A stretch of DNA of 64,000 bases from CAVTWH01 sp963794685 (lineage in GTDB: Bacteria; Actinomycetota; Actinomycetes; Mycobacteriales; Micromonosporaceae): NCBI GenBank assembly GCA_963794685.1, contig CAWCFK010000005.1, positions 558,001-622,000 on the forward strand. Direction: 5' to 3'. A model generated the notes under the pieces. The model was not told the origin of the DNA. It saw only the letters and a list, made by a program, of their open reading frames with translations, and searched no databases. Within the stretch, counting starts at the first letter, position 1; each line of letters opens with the position of its first letter. This document shows positions 1 through 8,454 of the stretch, piece after piece. Made by a program: the position numbers and the translations under genes.

Positions 1-793
1 GCTGGACCTGTCCGTTGTGCACGTCGCCTACCCACTCCCAGCCGGGCCGGGCCGAGCGGCCGACCCGCGGGTCACTGGGAACAAGGCCGTCGCGCAAGGC
101 CAGCAGGTACGCCCGGTCCCGTTCGATCCGGGCGGTCACCTGGTCAGCTCCGCCGACCGACCCGTGGCCCGGGATGAGGATGTCGACGTCGTCCGCCACG
201 TCCTCCAGCAGCCGCAGCGCTGCCAGGTAATCCCCGATCGGGTCAGCGGTGCCGTTGAAGTCCAGCAACGGAACCAGGACATCGGAGAGCATGTCACCGG
301 CGATCAGAACCCCGCTTTCCTCGATGAACAGCGCCGCATGGCCGGGGGCGTGCGCCTGATGCTCGATGATCCGGACCTGAGGGCCGTCCCATGGAATCCG
401 CGCCGACCCGTCGGGCAGGGCGGTGATCAGGCCGAGCAGGTCCAGCGGTATCTGCTCGGCGATGTCCGGCGGTAGCATCCCGGCGACGCGGGCCTTCGCA
501 CCCGGGTCGGACAGCCGATCGCGGACAGTGGCCGCGCAGCGCGCCGTGCCGTAACGAGGGGCCGTGCCGAACCGGGCGTGCCAGAGCAGGTGATCCCAGT
601 GCGGATGCGTCGAGAAGCCGGCCACAACGGTCGCGCCCGAATCGGACAGGTCGCTGGCGAGGCAGGACATTTCGTGGTCCTGCACCCCGGGGTCGACGAG
701 CAACACGCCGGCGCGGCCCTGCACGACGGTGGCGTTGCTCTGGCAGAACTCACTCTCGTGGACCAGCGCACCCGGCGCTACCTGCCTCATCAT
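1..793 (-). CDS. MBL-fold metallohydrolase, C-terminus beyond window
   Basis: The reading frame runs from an ATG at 793 (a second in-frame ATG lies at 790) through the left edge, so about 264 residues are visible and the C-terminus is missing. A metallo-beta-lactamase metal-binding motif (THPHWDH) lies near residue 62. Further along are an H-A-P-G-H turn, a G-D-M segment and an I-P-G-H-G segment, as in MBL hydrolases. A GAGG Shine-Dalgarno-like sequence sits about 7 bases before the first ATG. Substrate cannot be told. Family membership is firm from the motif; the exact start (793 or 790) is not. Confidence 0.8.
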   Translation of the reverse strand, partial: MMRQVAPGALVHESEFCQSNATVVQGRAGVLLVDPGVQDHEMSCLASDLSDSGATVVAGFSTHPHWDHLLWHARFGTAPRYGTARCAATVRDRLSDPGAKARVAGMLPPDIAEQIPLDLLGLITALPDGSARIPWDGPQVRIIEHQAHAPGHAALFIEESGVLIAGDMLSDVLVPLLDFNGTADPIGDYLAALRLLEDVADDVDILIPGHGSVGGADQVTARIERDRAYLLALRDGLVPSDPRVGRSARPGWEWVGDVHNGQVQ

Positions 794-1252
794 GAGCCAG
801 CCTCAGCTATCTCCCGGATGGCGCAGCGGCGCGTCGTGACGCCCGGCTTCAACGATCGCCGCCCGTACCCGCCGTCGGCCGCGTGGCACACCGGCATGGC
901 CCGCGGGCGACCGCCCTCGTCAGCGGCGCCGGGGGCGAGGTGCCGGTGCTGCTGACCGGACAGGTGCGGCACGGTGACCGACGTCGACGCGAGCACGGCC
1001 GTCGGGGTCGATCCGGCACTACCGGGTTCCAGCCCCGCCATCGGTCCTCCCGTTTGTTGTTGTGCCGTCGGGACCATCCTGGTTCCCCGACAGCGCGGCG
1101 CTCAACGGCGATTCTCAACCGACCTGAACGATACGGGGGGTGCAACGGCAGGACACCGGGGCGCCGGAACCCGGTCACCTCGTCGCAGTACGCCTTCCGG
1201 TGCCGTCAGGTGGCATGACCGGCCGCCGGTCAACCAGTTGTCCGCACGCCGC
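794..1252. other. Intergenic stretch without a supported gene
   Basis: About 460 bases lie between the MBL hydrolase start and the stop of the redoxin gene. Several overlapping open frames exist, as expected in high-GC DNA. None has a recognisable domain, a convincing ribosome binding site or sensible amino-acid composition. It presumably holds the MBL promoter. I see no repeats or clear hairpins. Confidence 0.5.
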
Positions 1253-1843
1253 TCACCCGGCTTGCGTCGGGCCGCCCGTGCGGTCCCATCCGTGGAATGG
1301 CGACCGGTCACCCGCGTCCCACGCCGAACGCAGCCCCGGCGTGCTCAGATCCCAGTCCGGACGGATCTGGCTGGTCACCGCCCGCAGGTCGCGCCAGAGG
1401 TCGTCGACCGAGGGCCGACCCCAGAACCAGTAACCGTTGTACACACTGTGGACCACCAGGCCCGGCTTGAGGACCAGCGTGTACGGGATCATCGGATCGT
1501 GCTCGGGGTCGGTGTACTCCTGGATGTCGAGATCCTGCTGGATCGTCCGACCCGGGTCGGAGAGGAACGGCCAGTGGGCACCTACCGAAGCCCGGAACTC
1601 CTGCAGCGTGTGGTGTTCGTCGGTGGAGATGGTGACCAGCTGGGTGTACGCCACGGCTACCTTCGACTGGAACGCGACCAGGTCCAGGTGCTGCTGATGC
1701 TCCTTCGGGCAGTAGTGACCGCGGGAGAGCATGAGTACCAGTGGATCCCGACCCTGGATCTCGCTGAGCCGTCGCACAGTCGTGGTGTGGTCGGGCAGTG
1801 CGTAGTCGGGGAAGGCGCCGCCAGGCACGATGTCGGCACGCAT
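1253..1843 (-). CDS. AhpC/TSA-like redoxin domain protein
   Basis: A protein of about 196 residues with a thioredoxin-fold peroxiredoxin pattern. The N-terminal P-D-Y-x-L-P-D-H segment resembles the redoxin entry strand, and the active-site region reads SRGHYCPKEHQQH near residue 42. Only one cysteine is present there (C-P-K-E), so it would be a one-Cys or non-classical member. The downstream part (SVYNGYWFWGRPS) matches the C-terminal region of small actinobacterial redoxins. The start is the internal ATG at 1843, where homology begins; the frame itself runs back to 1936. Likely cytosolic thiol-dependent peroxide or organic hydroperoxide reduction; substrate unknown. Confidence 0.7.
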   Translation of the reverse strand: MRADIVPGGAFPDYALPDHTTTVRRLSEIQGRDPLVLMLSRGHYCPKEHQQHLDLVAFQSKVAVAYTQLVTISTDEHHTLQEFRASVGAHWPFLSDPGRTIQQDLDIQEYTDPEHDPMIPYTLVLKPGLVVHSVYNGYWFWGRPSVDDLWRDLRAVTSQIRPDWDLSTPGLRSAWDAGDRSPFHGWDRTGGPTQAG

Positions 1844-2064
1844 GGGGCTGACCGCCTTTCGCAGGTACGGTTTCCCGCGCGACCAACGCCGAACTGCCTT
1901 ATCTGGCACCGCTCGACGGATACGCGTGGGCAGCAACCAGGCTAACCCCGGCCCGGGTAACCGCGTGGGCGGACGATCCGATGCGGTTGCCGTGCCGATC
2001 CGCCGGACGTGGCGGGACCTCGGAACGGCAGCAACCGGCGCCGGCCGGGGGTAGCGTCGGTGGG

Positions 2065-3831
2065 GTGCTGACCGGGGATGGCGGGTTGACGGGCAGGCTG
2101 CTGTCGGTCAACGTGGGCAGGCCACGCGATGTGTCCTGGCACGGCCGTACCGTTCACACCGGGGTCTGGAAGGCGCCGGTCGACGGACCGGCCACGGTAC
2201 GCCGGCTCAACATCGACGGCGACGGTCAGGGCGACCTCGGCGGCCACGGCGGCGAGCAGCGGGCGGTACTCGTGTACCAGCTCGGCTCGTACCGCCACTG
2301 GCAGGAACTGTTGCACCGCGACGACTTCGGCTACGGGCAGTTCGGCGAGAACTTCACCGTCGAGGGCCTCGCCGACGACGAGGTCTGCATCGGTGACCGG
2401 TACCGCATAGGCGGCGCCCTGTTCGAGGTGACCCAACCGCGGGTGACCTGCTACCGGGTGGGCATCCGGATGGCGCAGCCGCGGATGCCGGCGCTGCTCG
2501 TGCAGCACCACCGTCCCGGGTTCTACCTACGGGTGCTCCAGGAGGGTGAGGTCACCGCCGGCGACGAGATCGTCAAGGTCGCCACCGGCCCGCAGGCGAT
2601 GACGGTCGCCGAGGTGGACGCGCTGCTCTACCTGCCGGGGCATGAGCCCGCCGCCATCCGACGGGCGTCGCGGATCCCGGCGCTGAGCCCGGGGTGGCAG
2701 GCATCGTTCCAGGCGATGCTGCAGGCGCCCGCAGCGACCGGCGCCGGCAATGCCGGACTGGTCGCGACCGCACCGCCGCCGGCATGGGCCGGGTTCCGGC
2801 CGCTGCGGGTGGACGCGATAGTGCCGGAGAGCACGACGATCTTCTCGATCCTGCTGGCCGACCCCGCCGGCACACCGCTGCCGGCGGGGCTGCCCGGCCA
2901 GTTCCTGACCGTACGGCTGCGACCTGACCCGGGTGCGGTGCCGATCGTGCGCAGCTACTCGTTGTCCGGGGCGCCGGGCGCCGAGCGGTACCGGATCAGC
3001 GTGAAGCGGGAGGAGCACGGCGCGGCGAGCGGGTACCTGCACGCGCGACTTCGCCCCGGGGCGCAGCTCGAGGTCGCGGCGCCCCGGGGCAGCTTCACGC
3101 TGACGGACGGCGCGACACCGGTGCTGTTGATCAGCGCGGGCGTCGGTGCCACTCCCCTACTGGCCATGCTGCACGCACTGGCGGCCGGGCGGTCGCGGCG
3201 ACAGGTGTGGTGGCTGCAGTCCGCCCGCAACGGTGCCGTCCGGCCGTTCGCTGCCGAGTCCGCGGCGCTGCTGGCCGGCCTGCCTGCGGCCCGCTCCCTG
3301 GTGTGCCTGAGTCGTCCCGAGCCGGGCGACACCCCTGACGCGACCGGCCACCTCTCCGCCGACCTGCTGGGCGGACTCAACCTGCCGCCGGAGGCGGACG
3401 CCTACATTTGCGGGCCGGCCGCGTTCCTGGCCGACGTCACGGCCGCGCTGCTCCGGGCGGGACTCGCCCCGCCCCGGATACATACGGAGATCTTCGGTAC
3501 CCGGGAAGCGTTGACCCCCGGTCTGGCAGCGGCGCCTGCCCGACCGCCACACCCGCCGACCGGCCCGGTCGGCTCGGGGCCTCAGGTGTCGTTCGCGCGC
3601 AGTGACCTGGCGGTACCTTGGCGGGACATGTACGGCAGCCTGCTCGAACTGGCGGAGGCGTGCGACGTACCGGTCCGCTGGTCCTGCCGCACCGGCGTCT
3701 GCCACAGCTGCGAGAGCGGACTGATCGCCGGCCAGGTGCGCTATGAGCCCGAGCCGGTCGACCCACCCACCGACGGCAGCGTCCTGATCTGCTCGGCCCG
3801 CCCCGAAACTGCCGTGGTCGTGGACATCTGA
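2065..3831 (+). CDS. MOSC / FAD-NAD(P)H reductase / 2Fe-2S ferredoxin fusion
   Basis: Three modules in about 588 residues. An N-terminal MOSC domain of the YiiM type (HGGEQRAVLVYQ, later a conserved Cys in RVTCYRVG) spans roughly the first 215 residues. A ferredoxin-reductase core follows, with an FAD-binding R-S-Y-S-L-S motif and a G-V-G-A-T-P NAD(P) site. A plant-type 2Fe-2S domain with C-x4-C-x2-C and a distal Cys (VLICSARP) closes the protein. It likely passes electrons from NAD(P)H to a molybdenum-sulfur carrier or N-hydroxylated substrate at the MOSC site. The start is GTG 2065, where MOSC homology begins (TGRLLSVNVG); an ATG at 1981 would add low-complexity residues. Confidence 0.85.
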   Translation: MLTGDGGLTGRLLSVNVGRPRDVSWHGRTVHTGVWKAPVDGPATVRRLNIDGDGQGDLGGHGGEQRAVLVYQLGSYRHWQELLHRDDFGYGQFGENFTVEGLADDEVCIGDRYRIGGALFEVTQPRVTCYRVGIRMAQPRMPALLVQHHRPGFYLRVLQEGEVTAGDEIVKVATGPQAMTVAEVDALLYLPGHEPAAIRRASRIPALSPGWQASFQAMLQAPAATGAGNAGLVATAPPPAWAGFRPLRVDAIVPESTTIFSILLADPAGTPLPAGLPGQFLTVRLRPDPGAVPIVRSYSLSGAPGAERYRISVKREEHGAASGYLHARLRPGAQLEVAAPRGSFTLTDGATPVLLISAGVGATPLLAMLHALAAGRSRRQVWWLQSARNGAVRPFAAESAALLAGLPAARSLVCLSRPEPGDTPDATGHLSADLLGGLNLPPEADAYICGPAAFLADVTAALLRAGLAPPRIHTEIFGTREALTPGLAAAPARPPHPPTGPVGSGPQVSFARSDLAVPWRDMYGSLLELAEACDVPVRWSCRTGVCHSCESGLIAGQVRYEPEPVDPPTDGSVLICSARPETAVVVDI

Positions 3832-3835
3832 CGGC

Positions 3836-4153
3836 CGCCTCGCCGTGGCGCCCGCCGCCGGTGCCGTCAGCGCGGCCGTATCCACCTCGGCCTACGCCGC
3901 TACCGGCTGCCGTGCTGGTTACGCGGTGACGAGCCGGTGGCCGGGCGGATTCAGCGCCACCGTCACCGTCGACAACCTCGGGGACCCCGTCACCAGCTGA
4001 CGGCCGGCCTGGTCGTTCACCGCCGGTCCGAGCGTCACCCAGCTGTGCAACGGGACCGCCAGCCAGTCCGGCGCCCAGGTCACTGTCGTCAACACCGCCT
4101 GGAACGGGGCTGTCGCTACCGGCGGCCGGGTCTCGGTCGGCTTCAGTGGCGCG
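3836..4153 (+). pseudogene. Decayed CBM2 (cellulose-binding) fragment with signal-peptide remnant
   Basis: Directly after the MOSC-fusion stop, one frame reads the end of a signal peptide (RLAV...AYAATG) followed by a family 2 carbohydrate-binding module (WPGGFSATVTVDNLGDP). An in-frame TGA at 3998-4000 replaces the Trp codon of the usual S-W-R, and the Trp of TQLWNG is Cys here. It has no start codon and ends before the last CBM2 strand. It closely matches the N-terminus of the intact CBM2-esterase at 16850. It is most simply a truncated, dead copy left by duplication or recombination. Confidence 0.8.
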
Positions 4154-4159
4154 CCCCCG

Positions 4160-4320
4160 ACGAGGCCCCACCGGTCAAGCCGCCCACCTGGGTGGACTAC
4201 GCCTGGCACGCGCCGCTGCTGGTGGCCGACCTGCTGCCGTTGGCGCCGGCCACCCTGGCCGGCTACCTGGAAGCGACCTTCGCCGAGTACGCGCGCGAGG
4301 CCCGCGAAGAACCGCCCTGA
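4160..4320 (+). pseudogene. Orphan C-terminal coding remnant of unknown family
   Basis: In a different frame from the CBM2 remnant, about 50 codons have convincing protein composition (PPTWVDYAWHAPLLVADLLP, then an acidic amphipathic end) and finish with a TGA at 4318-4320. There is no start of its own. It looks like the 3' end of another gene abutting the CBM2 fragment, so 4150-4160 may be a recombination junction. I do not recognise the family. Confidence 0.35.
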
Positions 4321-4483
4321 CGCGGCAGCCAGCCCGCACTGACCGCAGCGACGCCAGCCGCCGGTACGCGGGCACACGCAAGCGCGGCCGCTGCGCGGGG
4401 CAGGTGCCGCGGCATTGGCCGAACGCCCGTGGACGCCAGGCACGGCGGTGTGCCCGGCGTCCGTCGCAGTGGTGGGTTGGGCG

Positions 4484-5089
4484 TCAGCGGGCCGGCGCAA
4501 CACCGGGCAGCGCCATGATCTGGCCGATCCGCTGTTCGACGCTGCCGGTGACGATATGCACGGGTAGGCCGAGCGAGTCGACGACCTCCAACATCAATCT
4601 GTCGGACAGGACACGGAAGTACTCGCTGATGGGGTCGTGTCCATCCGGCAGCGGCACCTCATTCGGACAGTGCACGACGAGGTCGTACCCGACTCGGGCG
4701 TGTTCGCGCGCCAGCAATCCGATCTGGTCGACGACTTCCTCGAGCGCCGCGGAGCGTTCACTGCGCTCGGAGTCGGTCAGGTCGGTGGGCGGTTGCGGAT
4801 AGCGGCCCACCGCAAGTCGTACCTTTGTGTACACCCACTCGTGCAGGACCGAGCCGTCGGACAGGAATCCCTTGGCGGCTGCGGCCTCCTCGACAGCCCG
4901 TTCGACGAACCGGCGCACCGCGAGCTGGACCAGTTCCGGCTCGGTGGTCTCCTCCAGCGCCTTGGGCGGCCCGCCTGCCGGGTCACGCATGGCGCTACCG
5001 TGCGTCCGGGGCAGGCCCAGCCGGTTGGACAGTTCGGTGGTCAGCGTTGTCTTGCCGTTGCCGTACGCACCGACGAATGCAATTCGCAT
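4484..5089 (-). CDS. P-loop nucleotide-binding protein (NadR/AAA_28-like), copy A
   Basis: 201 residues beginning MRIAFVGAYGNGKTT, a Walker A motif at residues 8-15. A lid-like helical middle and a D-L-V-V-H-C-P-N-E-V-P strand correspond to the core of NadR/Ttd14-type kinases. It is paralogous to the gene just upstream on the same strand: both share SDGS-LHEW-Y-x-V-R, the Y-D-x-x-V-H strand and V-P-V-H near the end. The ATG at 5089 has GGAGAGG four bases before it. A 71-base gap separates the two, so they may be co-transcribed. Substrate unknown. Confidence 0.75.
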   Translation of the reverse strand: MRIAFVGAYGNGKTTLTTELSNRLGLPRTHGSAMRDPAGGPPKALEETTEPELVQLAVRRFVERAVEEAAAAKGFLSDGSVLHEWVYTKVRLAVGRYPQPPTDLTDSERSERSAALEEVVDQIGLLAREHARVGYDLVVHCPNEVPLPDGHDPISEYFRVLSDRLMLEVVDSLGLPVHIVTGSVEQRIGQIMALPGVAPAR

Positions 5090-5160
5090 AAGGCCTCTCC
5101 GTTACGAGTGTGTCGGGACCATTTCCTCGCCGATCGATCGTCGACCGGCAGGTCACCTCG

Positions 5161-5856
5161 TCAGTGGGCAGCGCGTTCGAGTTCGCCGCGGGTGTCAAGA
5201 AGGGCGTACTCCGCTTCCGCGAGAGCGATGGCCTGCTCGATGCTGACCTTGGGCGTGAGGCCGAAGATCTCGATGATCTTCTGGAGTCGCTCGGGCACCG
5301 TACCGCCGACGGTATGCACCGGGATGTCCAGTTCGACGAGCGACTCGAGCAGCAACTCCTCGGCCAGTTGTCGGAACTTCTCGTTCACCGGACGGTGGCC
5401 GTCCTCGACGATGGGGAACTCGATGGGTAGGTGCACGAAGGTGTCATACGACGCCTTGGCGTGCTGCTTCGCCGGCACACCCAACTGGCGCATGACCTCG
5501 GCGTAGAACCGGATCTCGTCGGGCAGCTGGACGGTGTCGAGGTCCACCGAGTCGTTCGGGTTGATGCCCACCGTTACCCGCACCGTTGCGTACGACCACT
5601 CGTGCAGGGTCGAGCCGTCGGAGATGAAGCCATCCGGCAGATGGCTTTCCGCGACTGCCCTACCTTGGTTACGCCGCGTGATCAGCATGATGATCTCTGC
5701 TCCGTTGCACTCCTCCAGCGTCTTACCGGGCACCGACACCGGCAGCAGTTCCCGCATCGTCAGCGCTGCGGTACGCGGTATGCCGGTGAGGTGGGCGACC
5801 GCCATGCTGGTGAGTGTCTTACCAACAGAATACGTACCGGAAATGGCAATCCTCAA
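5161..5856 (-). CDS. P-loop nucleotide-binding protein (NadR/AAA_28-like), copy B
   Basis: 231 residues from a TTG start at 5856 with a strong TAGGAGGAG site 3-4 bases away. Walker A is GTYSVGKTLT at residues 7-16. It shares the SDGSTLHEW and Y-D-T-F-V-H-L-P features with copy A but has a longer C-terminal helix rich in Ala and Glu. Divergence between copies is substantial, so the duplication is old. The pair sits divergent to an HTH regulator across a long intergenic region. A kinase-like or regulatory NTPase role is inferred from the fold only. Confidence 0.75.
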   Translation of the reverse strand: MRIAISGTYSVGKTLTSMAVAHLTGIPRTAALTMRELLPVSVPGKTLEECNGAEIIMLITRRNQGRAVAESHLPDGFISDGSTLHEWSYATVRVTVGINPNDSVDLDTVQLPDEIRFYAEVMRQLGVPAKQHAKASYDTFVHLPIEFPIVEDGHRPVNEKFRQLAEELLLESLVELDIPVHTVGGTVPERLQKIIEIFGLTPKVSIEQAIALAEAEYALLDTRGELERAAH

Positions 5857-6338
5857 GGTCTCCTCCTAGGTGGATCACATTGGTGGTCGCGACCGTGAGG
5901 AAATCATCCCAGTGGCCCGGTACGCGATCCAGACGCCAATGTCAACAGGACACGGGGCACCATTGCTGACACCAATAGGAAGCACCGAAGCAGGTTCTGT
6001 AATTCATCTCACGACGGAGACATACATTGGCCTTTGCCGATCCCTTTTGCCGGTGTTTGCGTACGGACTAGTTTCCTAATTGTGCCATCTTGCCCACAGG
6101 TGAAGTCGGTAACGTGACCCCCCATACGTGGGGTGCGATTACCCGCAGTCGACGTGACCAGTGCATATAGTTATGACACCTGGTCGACCTGTAGGCCGGA
6201 CACATGGTGGTGACGGTCTGCGGCTCACTGCGGGAACCGGCTCCCCGGAGCCGCACCGGTCACTTCTGTGTCTGGATTCCATCCGCGTTGCCGGAGCACC
6301 GGGCGCAGCCGCACGGCAGAAATACGGGGTACCCCAGG
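5857..6338. other. Long AT-richer divergent intergenic region
   Basis: About 480 bases between the TTG-started P-loop gene and the HTH regulator, noticeably less GC-rich than its surroundings (for example near 5930-6080). No open frame is convincing. It holds a CCCCA-TACG-TGGGG hairpin near 6121-6134 and an imperfect dyad at 6156-6185. It probably contains both divergent promoters. Confidence 0.5.
6156..6185. promoter_or_regulatory. Imperfect dyad, candidate operator
   Basis: Outer arms GACCAG and CTGGTC enclose inner arms CATA and TATG. The two sides are slightly asymmetric. It lies about 150 bases before the HTH gene and could be its autoregulatory site. Inference from symmetry only. Confidence 0.3.
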
Positions 6339-7169
6339 ATGACTGAGGAGCGCACGAAGATCGCAGACCGCCGGCTCGGCGAACTGGGCAGCTTTCTGGC
6401 TGCCCGGCGGGCCGAGGTGACACCGGCCGAGGTTGGTCTGCCCAATACGGGATCGCGCCGGTTGCAGGGCCTGCGCCGAGAGGAGGTCGCCATGCTCGCC
6501 GGCGTCGGCGCGTCGTGGTATGCCTGGATCGAACAGGGCCGTGCCAGGAACGTCTCACCGAGCGTGCTGTCGTCCATTGCGAACGTACTGCGACTCGACG
6601 AGACCCAACGGCAGTACATCATGCGCCTGGCCGGCTATGCGGCCCCCGTCCAGCCGGGTCCGCCAAGTGCTGTCGACCACGATCTCAGCCGACGCGTGGT
6701 CGACAGCTTTCTGCCCAATCCAGCGTACTTCCTCGACCGATACTGGAACATCATCGTGGCCAACGAAGCCGCCACCAGACTGCTGGAGCTCGGTGGATCA
6801 TGCAACTATCTGGATCTGTTGTTCTGTGACCCGGTCGCCCATGAACGATTCCCCTGCTGGGAGCAGGACGCGATGGAGGCGGCTGGCCGGCTGCGCGCAC
6901 AGCGCGCCGAGTTGGTCGACGATCCACTATTCGATGCGCTCATTCACCGGCTGCGGACCACGAGCCGGACCTTCACCGACATCTGGGACCGCCACGTTGT
7001 CAGTAACGAGGTCGGCACTGCGCATACGGTGCACCACCCAGAGCTGGGTAGAGTTTCCCTGAGACAGCTGTGCCTGCAGATCCCGGCACACCCCGGAATG
7101 CAGCTAATTCTCCTTCATCCGGGGCTGGCTGACGCACCTGATCGGGACGCCCTCTCCGTCAGCTCCTGA
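6339..7169 (+). CDS. XRE-type HTH regulator with MmyB-like ligand domain
   Basis: 276 residues. The N-terminal helix-turn-helix (LGSFLAARRAEVTP, then LRREEVAMLAGVGASWYAWI) is the hallmark of the MmyB-like regulator family. The C-terminal two thirds (YWNIIVANEAA, then LHPGL at the end) is the MmyB ligand-binding region. Such proteins often bind fatty acids or other small hydrophobic ligands and control adjacent secondary-metabolite or redox genes. The start is ATG 6339; the open frame continues upstream but has no homology there. It ends 5 bases from the convergent MarR gene. Confidence 0.85.
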   Translation: MTEERTKIADRRLGELGSFLAARRAEVTPAEVGLPNTGSRRLQGLRREEVAMLAGVGASWYAWIEQGRARNVSPSVLSSIANVLRLDETQRQYIMRLAGYAAPVQPGPPSAVDHDLSRRVVDSFLPNPAYFLDRYWNIIVANEAATRLLELGGSCNYLDLLFCDPVAHERFPCWEQDAMEAAGRLRAQRAELVDDPLFDALIHRLRTTSRTFTDIWDRHVVSNEVGTAHTVHHPELGRVSLRQLCLQIPAHPGMQLILLHPGLADAPDRDALSVSS

Positions 7170-7174
7170 CGTGC

Positions 7175-7603
7175 CTACTGCATCGCGCGAATCAGTAGCC
7201 CGCGGAGCAGGTCCTGCTCGTCGTCGTCGAGGCGGGCGAGCGGTGAGTCGATCCCCAACTGCCGGACGACCTTGCGCCGCATCGCGACGCCCTGGGGTGT
7301 CAGGTGCAGTAGCTTTGCGCGCCGGTCGGTGGGGTGCGGGCGGCGCTCAAGCAGGCCCATCTCCTCCAACCGGTCCGCCACGAACGTCGCGTTCGAGGAC
7401 TCACAGTGCATCCGTTCAGCCAACGCACGGAGCGTGCACGGCTCGGGCAGCTCACGCAGGGCGACCGCCTGGGCCGTGGTGAGTCCAAACTGATCCGCGA
7501 CCCGTCGGATGTGCCGTTCGATCGACTGGGACAACGCGTTGACCAGCCCGCAAACCGCACTGTCGGACAGGGCGGATGATCGTCGTCTCAACGGCGCGGT
7601 CAT
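7175..7603 (-). CDS. MarR-family transcriptional regulator
   Basis: 142 residues with the winged-helix MarR pattern: LRALAERMHCESSNATFVAD as recognition region, then the wing ERRPHPTDRRAKLLHLT. The dimerisation helices are at both ends. It is the first gene downstream of the AvrD operon's thioesterase on the same strand, 130 bases away, so it could be either a distal operon member or independently transcribed. MarR proteins commonly sense small aromatic or acyl ligands and control exporters such as the DHA2 pump further upstream; that link is inference. Confidence 0.85.
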   Translation of the reverse strand: MTAPLRRRSSALSDSAVCGLVNALSQSIERHIRRVADQFGLTTAQAVALRELPEPCTLRALAERMHCESSNATFVADRLEEMGLLERRPHPTDRRAKLLHLTPQGVAMRRKVVRQLGIDSPLARLDDDEQDLLRGLLIRAMQ

Positions 7604-7733
7604 TCAACCATCATAGCTTCCGCGCCACCCGAAACCTCGACAGCTCGAAATGTTCTGGCTCGATCGGAGTGGCAGCAGCAGCGGGAGGAGCCACGCCGGC
7701 CGCGGCGGCGCCCGGACGGCTTCCGGCAAACCA

Positions 7734-8454
7734 CTACAACACAGACGTCCCCCGCGAAGCGACACAGTCCCGTGCGATCCGCGCGCCGATCTCACTCGCG
7801 CGGTCGAGGAGACAGAGGTGCCCGCCCGGCACGGTGTGAAGCAACACATCGGCAGTGGTGTGTTCGGCCCATGCAGCGATTGTCCCGGATGGCGTGAAGG
7901 GATCGCTGTCCCCACAGAACACGGACATCGCCACGCGTAGCCGCTCCCGCGCCACGAACCGGTAGCTGTCCAGGATCGCCAGATCGTCGTGCAGCACCGA
8001 CAGCATCTCGCCGTCGAACCTGCCGGCGGCGGCGCTGAGTCCAGCCGATGCCGGCGTCGGCCGGCAGTGCCACCCGCGCGGCGGTGAGCAGCTGCGGAGC
8101 CGGGCAACCCGAGACGCCCAGCCAACACGGCCCTGCACCGTCGCTGTCCATTCTCCGGGCGAGTTCGAACGCCAGCAATGCACCCAGACTGTGCCCGAAG
8201 ACGGCGTACGGCCCGTCAAGTTCGGGACCGAGCACCGACGTCAGGTACTCAATGGCCTCGTCGCTTGTCCGGCACCGTCGCTCTGCCCGGACGTAGAACC
8301 GTCCCGGTAGGTCGATCGCCAACAGCCGCCAGTTGTCGGGCCGTAGTGCCCGGTAGCGGACGAAGGAGGCCCCCGATCCACCCGCATGGTGCAGGAGCAC
8401 CAGCGTCAACTCCGGGCGGGCGTCCCTGGCGGGGAGCAGATCGCGCAGGCTCAC
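7734..8454 (-). pseudogene. Type II thioesterase (alpha/beta hydrolase), single-base frameshift
   Basis: Frame one starts at GTG 8454 (GTGA overlap with the upstream gene) and gives LTLVLLHHAGGSGASFVRYR and the nucleophile elbow FGHSLGALLAFEL, classic for TEII proofreading thioesterases of PKS/NRPS/fatty-acid systems. Homology leaves this frame near 8036-8046. It resumes one base out of register with DLAILDSYRF, the GDSDPF aspartate strand and a GGHLCLL histidine strand, ending at TAG 7734. Restoring one base gives a normal ~240-residue thioesterase. This is either a true frameshift, which would remove Asp and His of the triad, or a sequencing error. Confidence 0.75.

Noticed and set aside
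790..1178. Minus-strand open frames of ~95-110 codons upstream of the MBL hydrolase
   Set aside because: Arg/Thr/Ala-rich random composition, no domain, and mutual overlap in different frames.
5857..6338. Insertion sequence or phage attachment remnant
   Set aside because: No transposase or integrase fragment and no terminal inverted or direct repeats bounding the AT-richer stretch.
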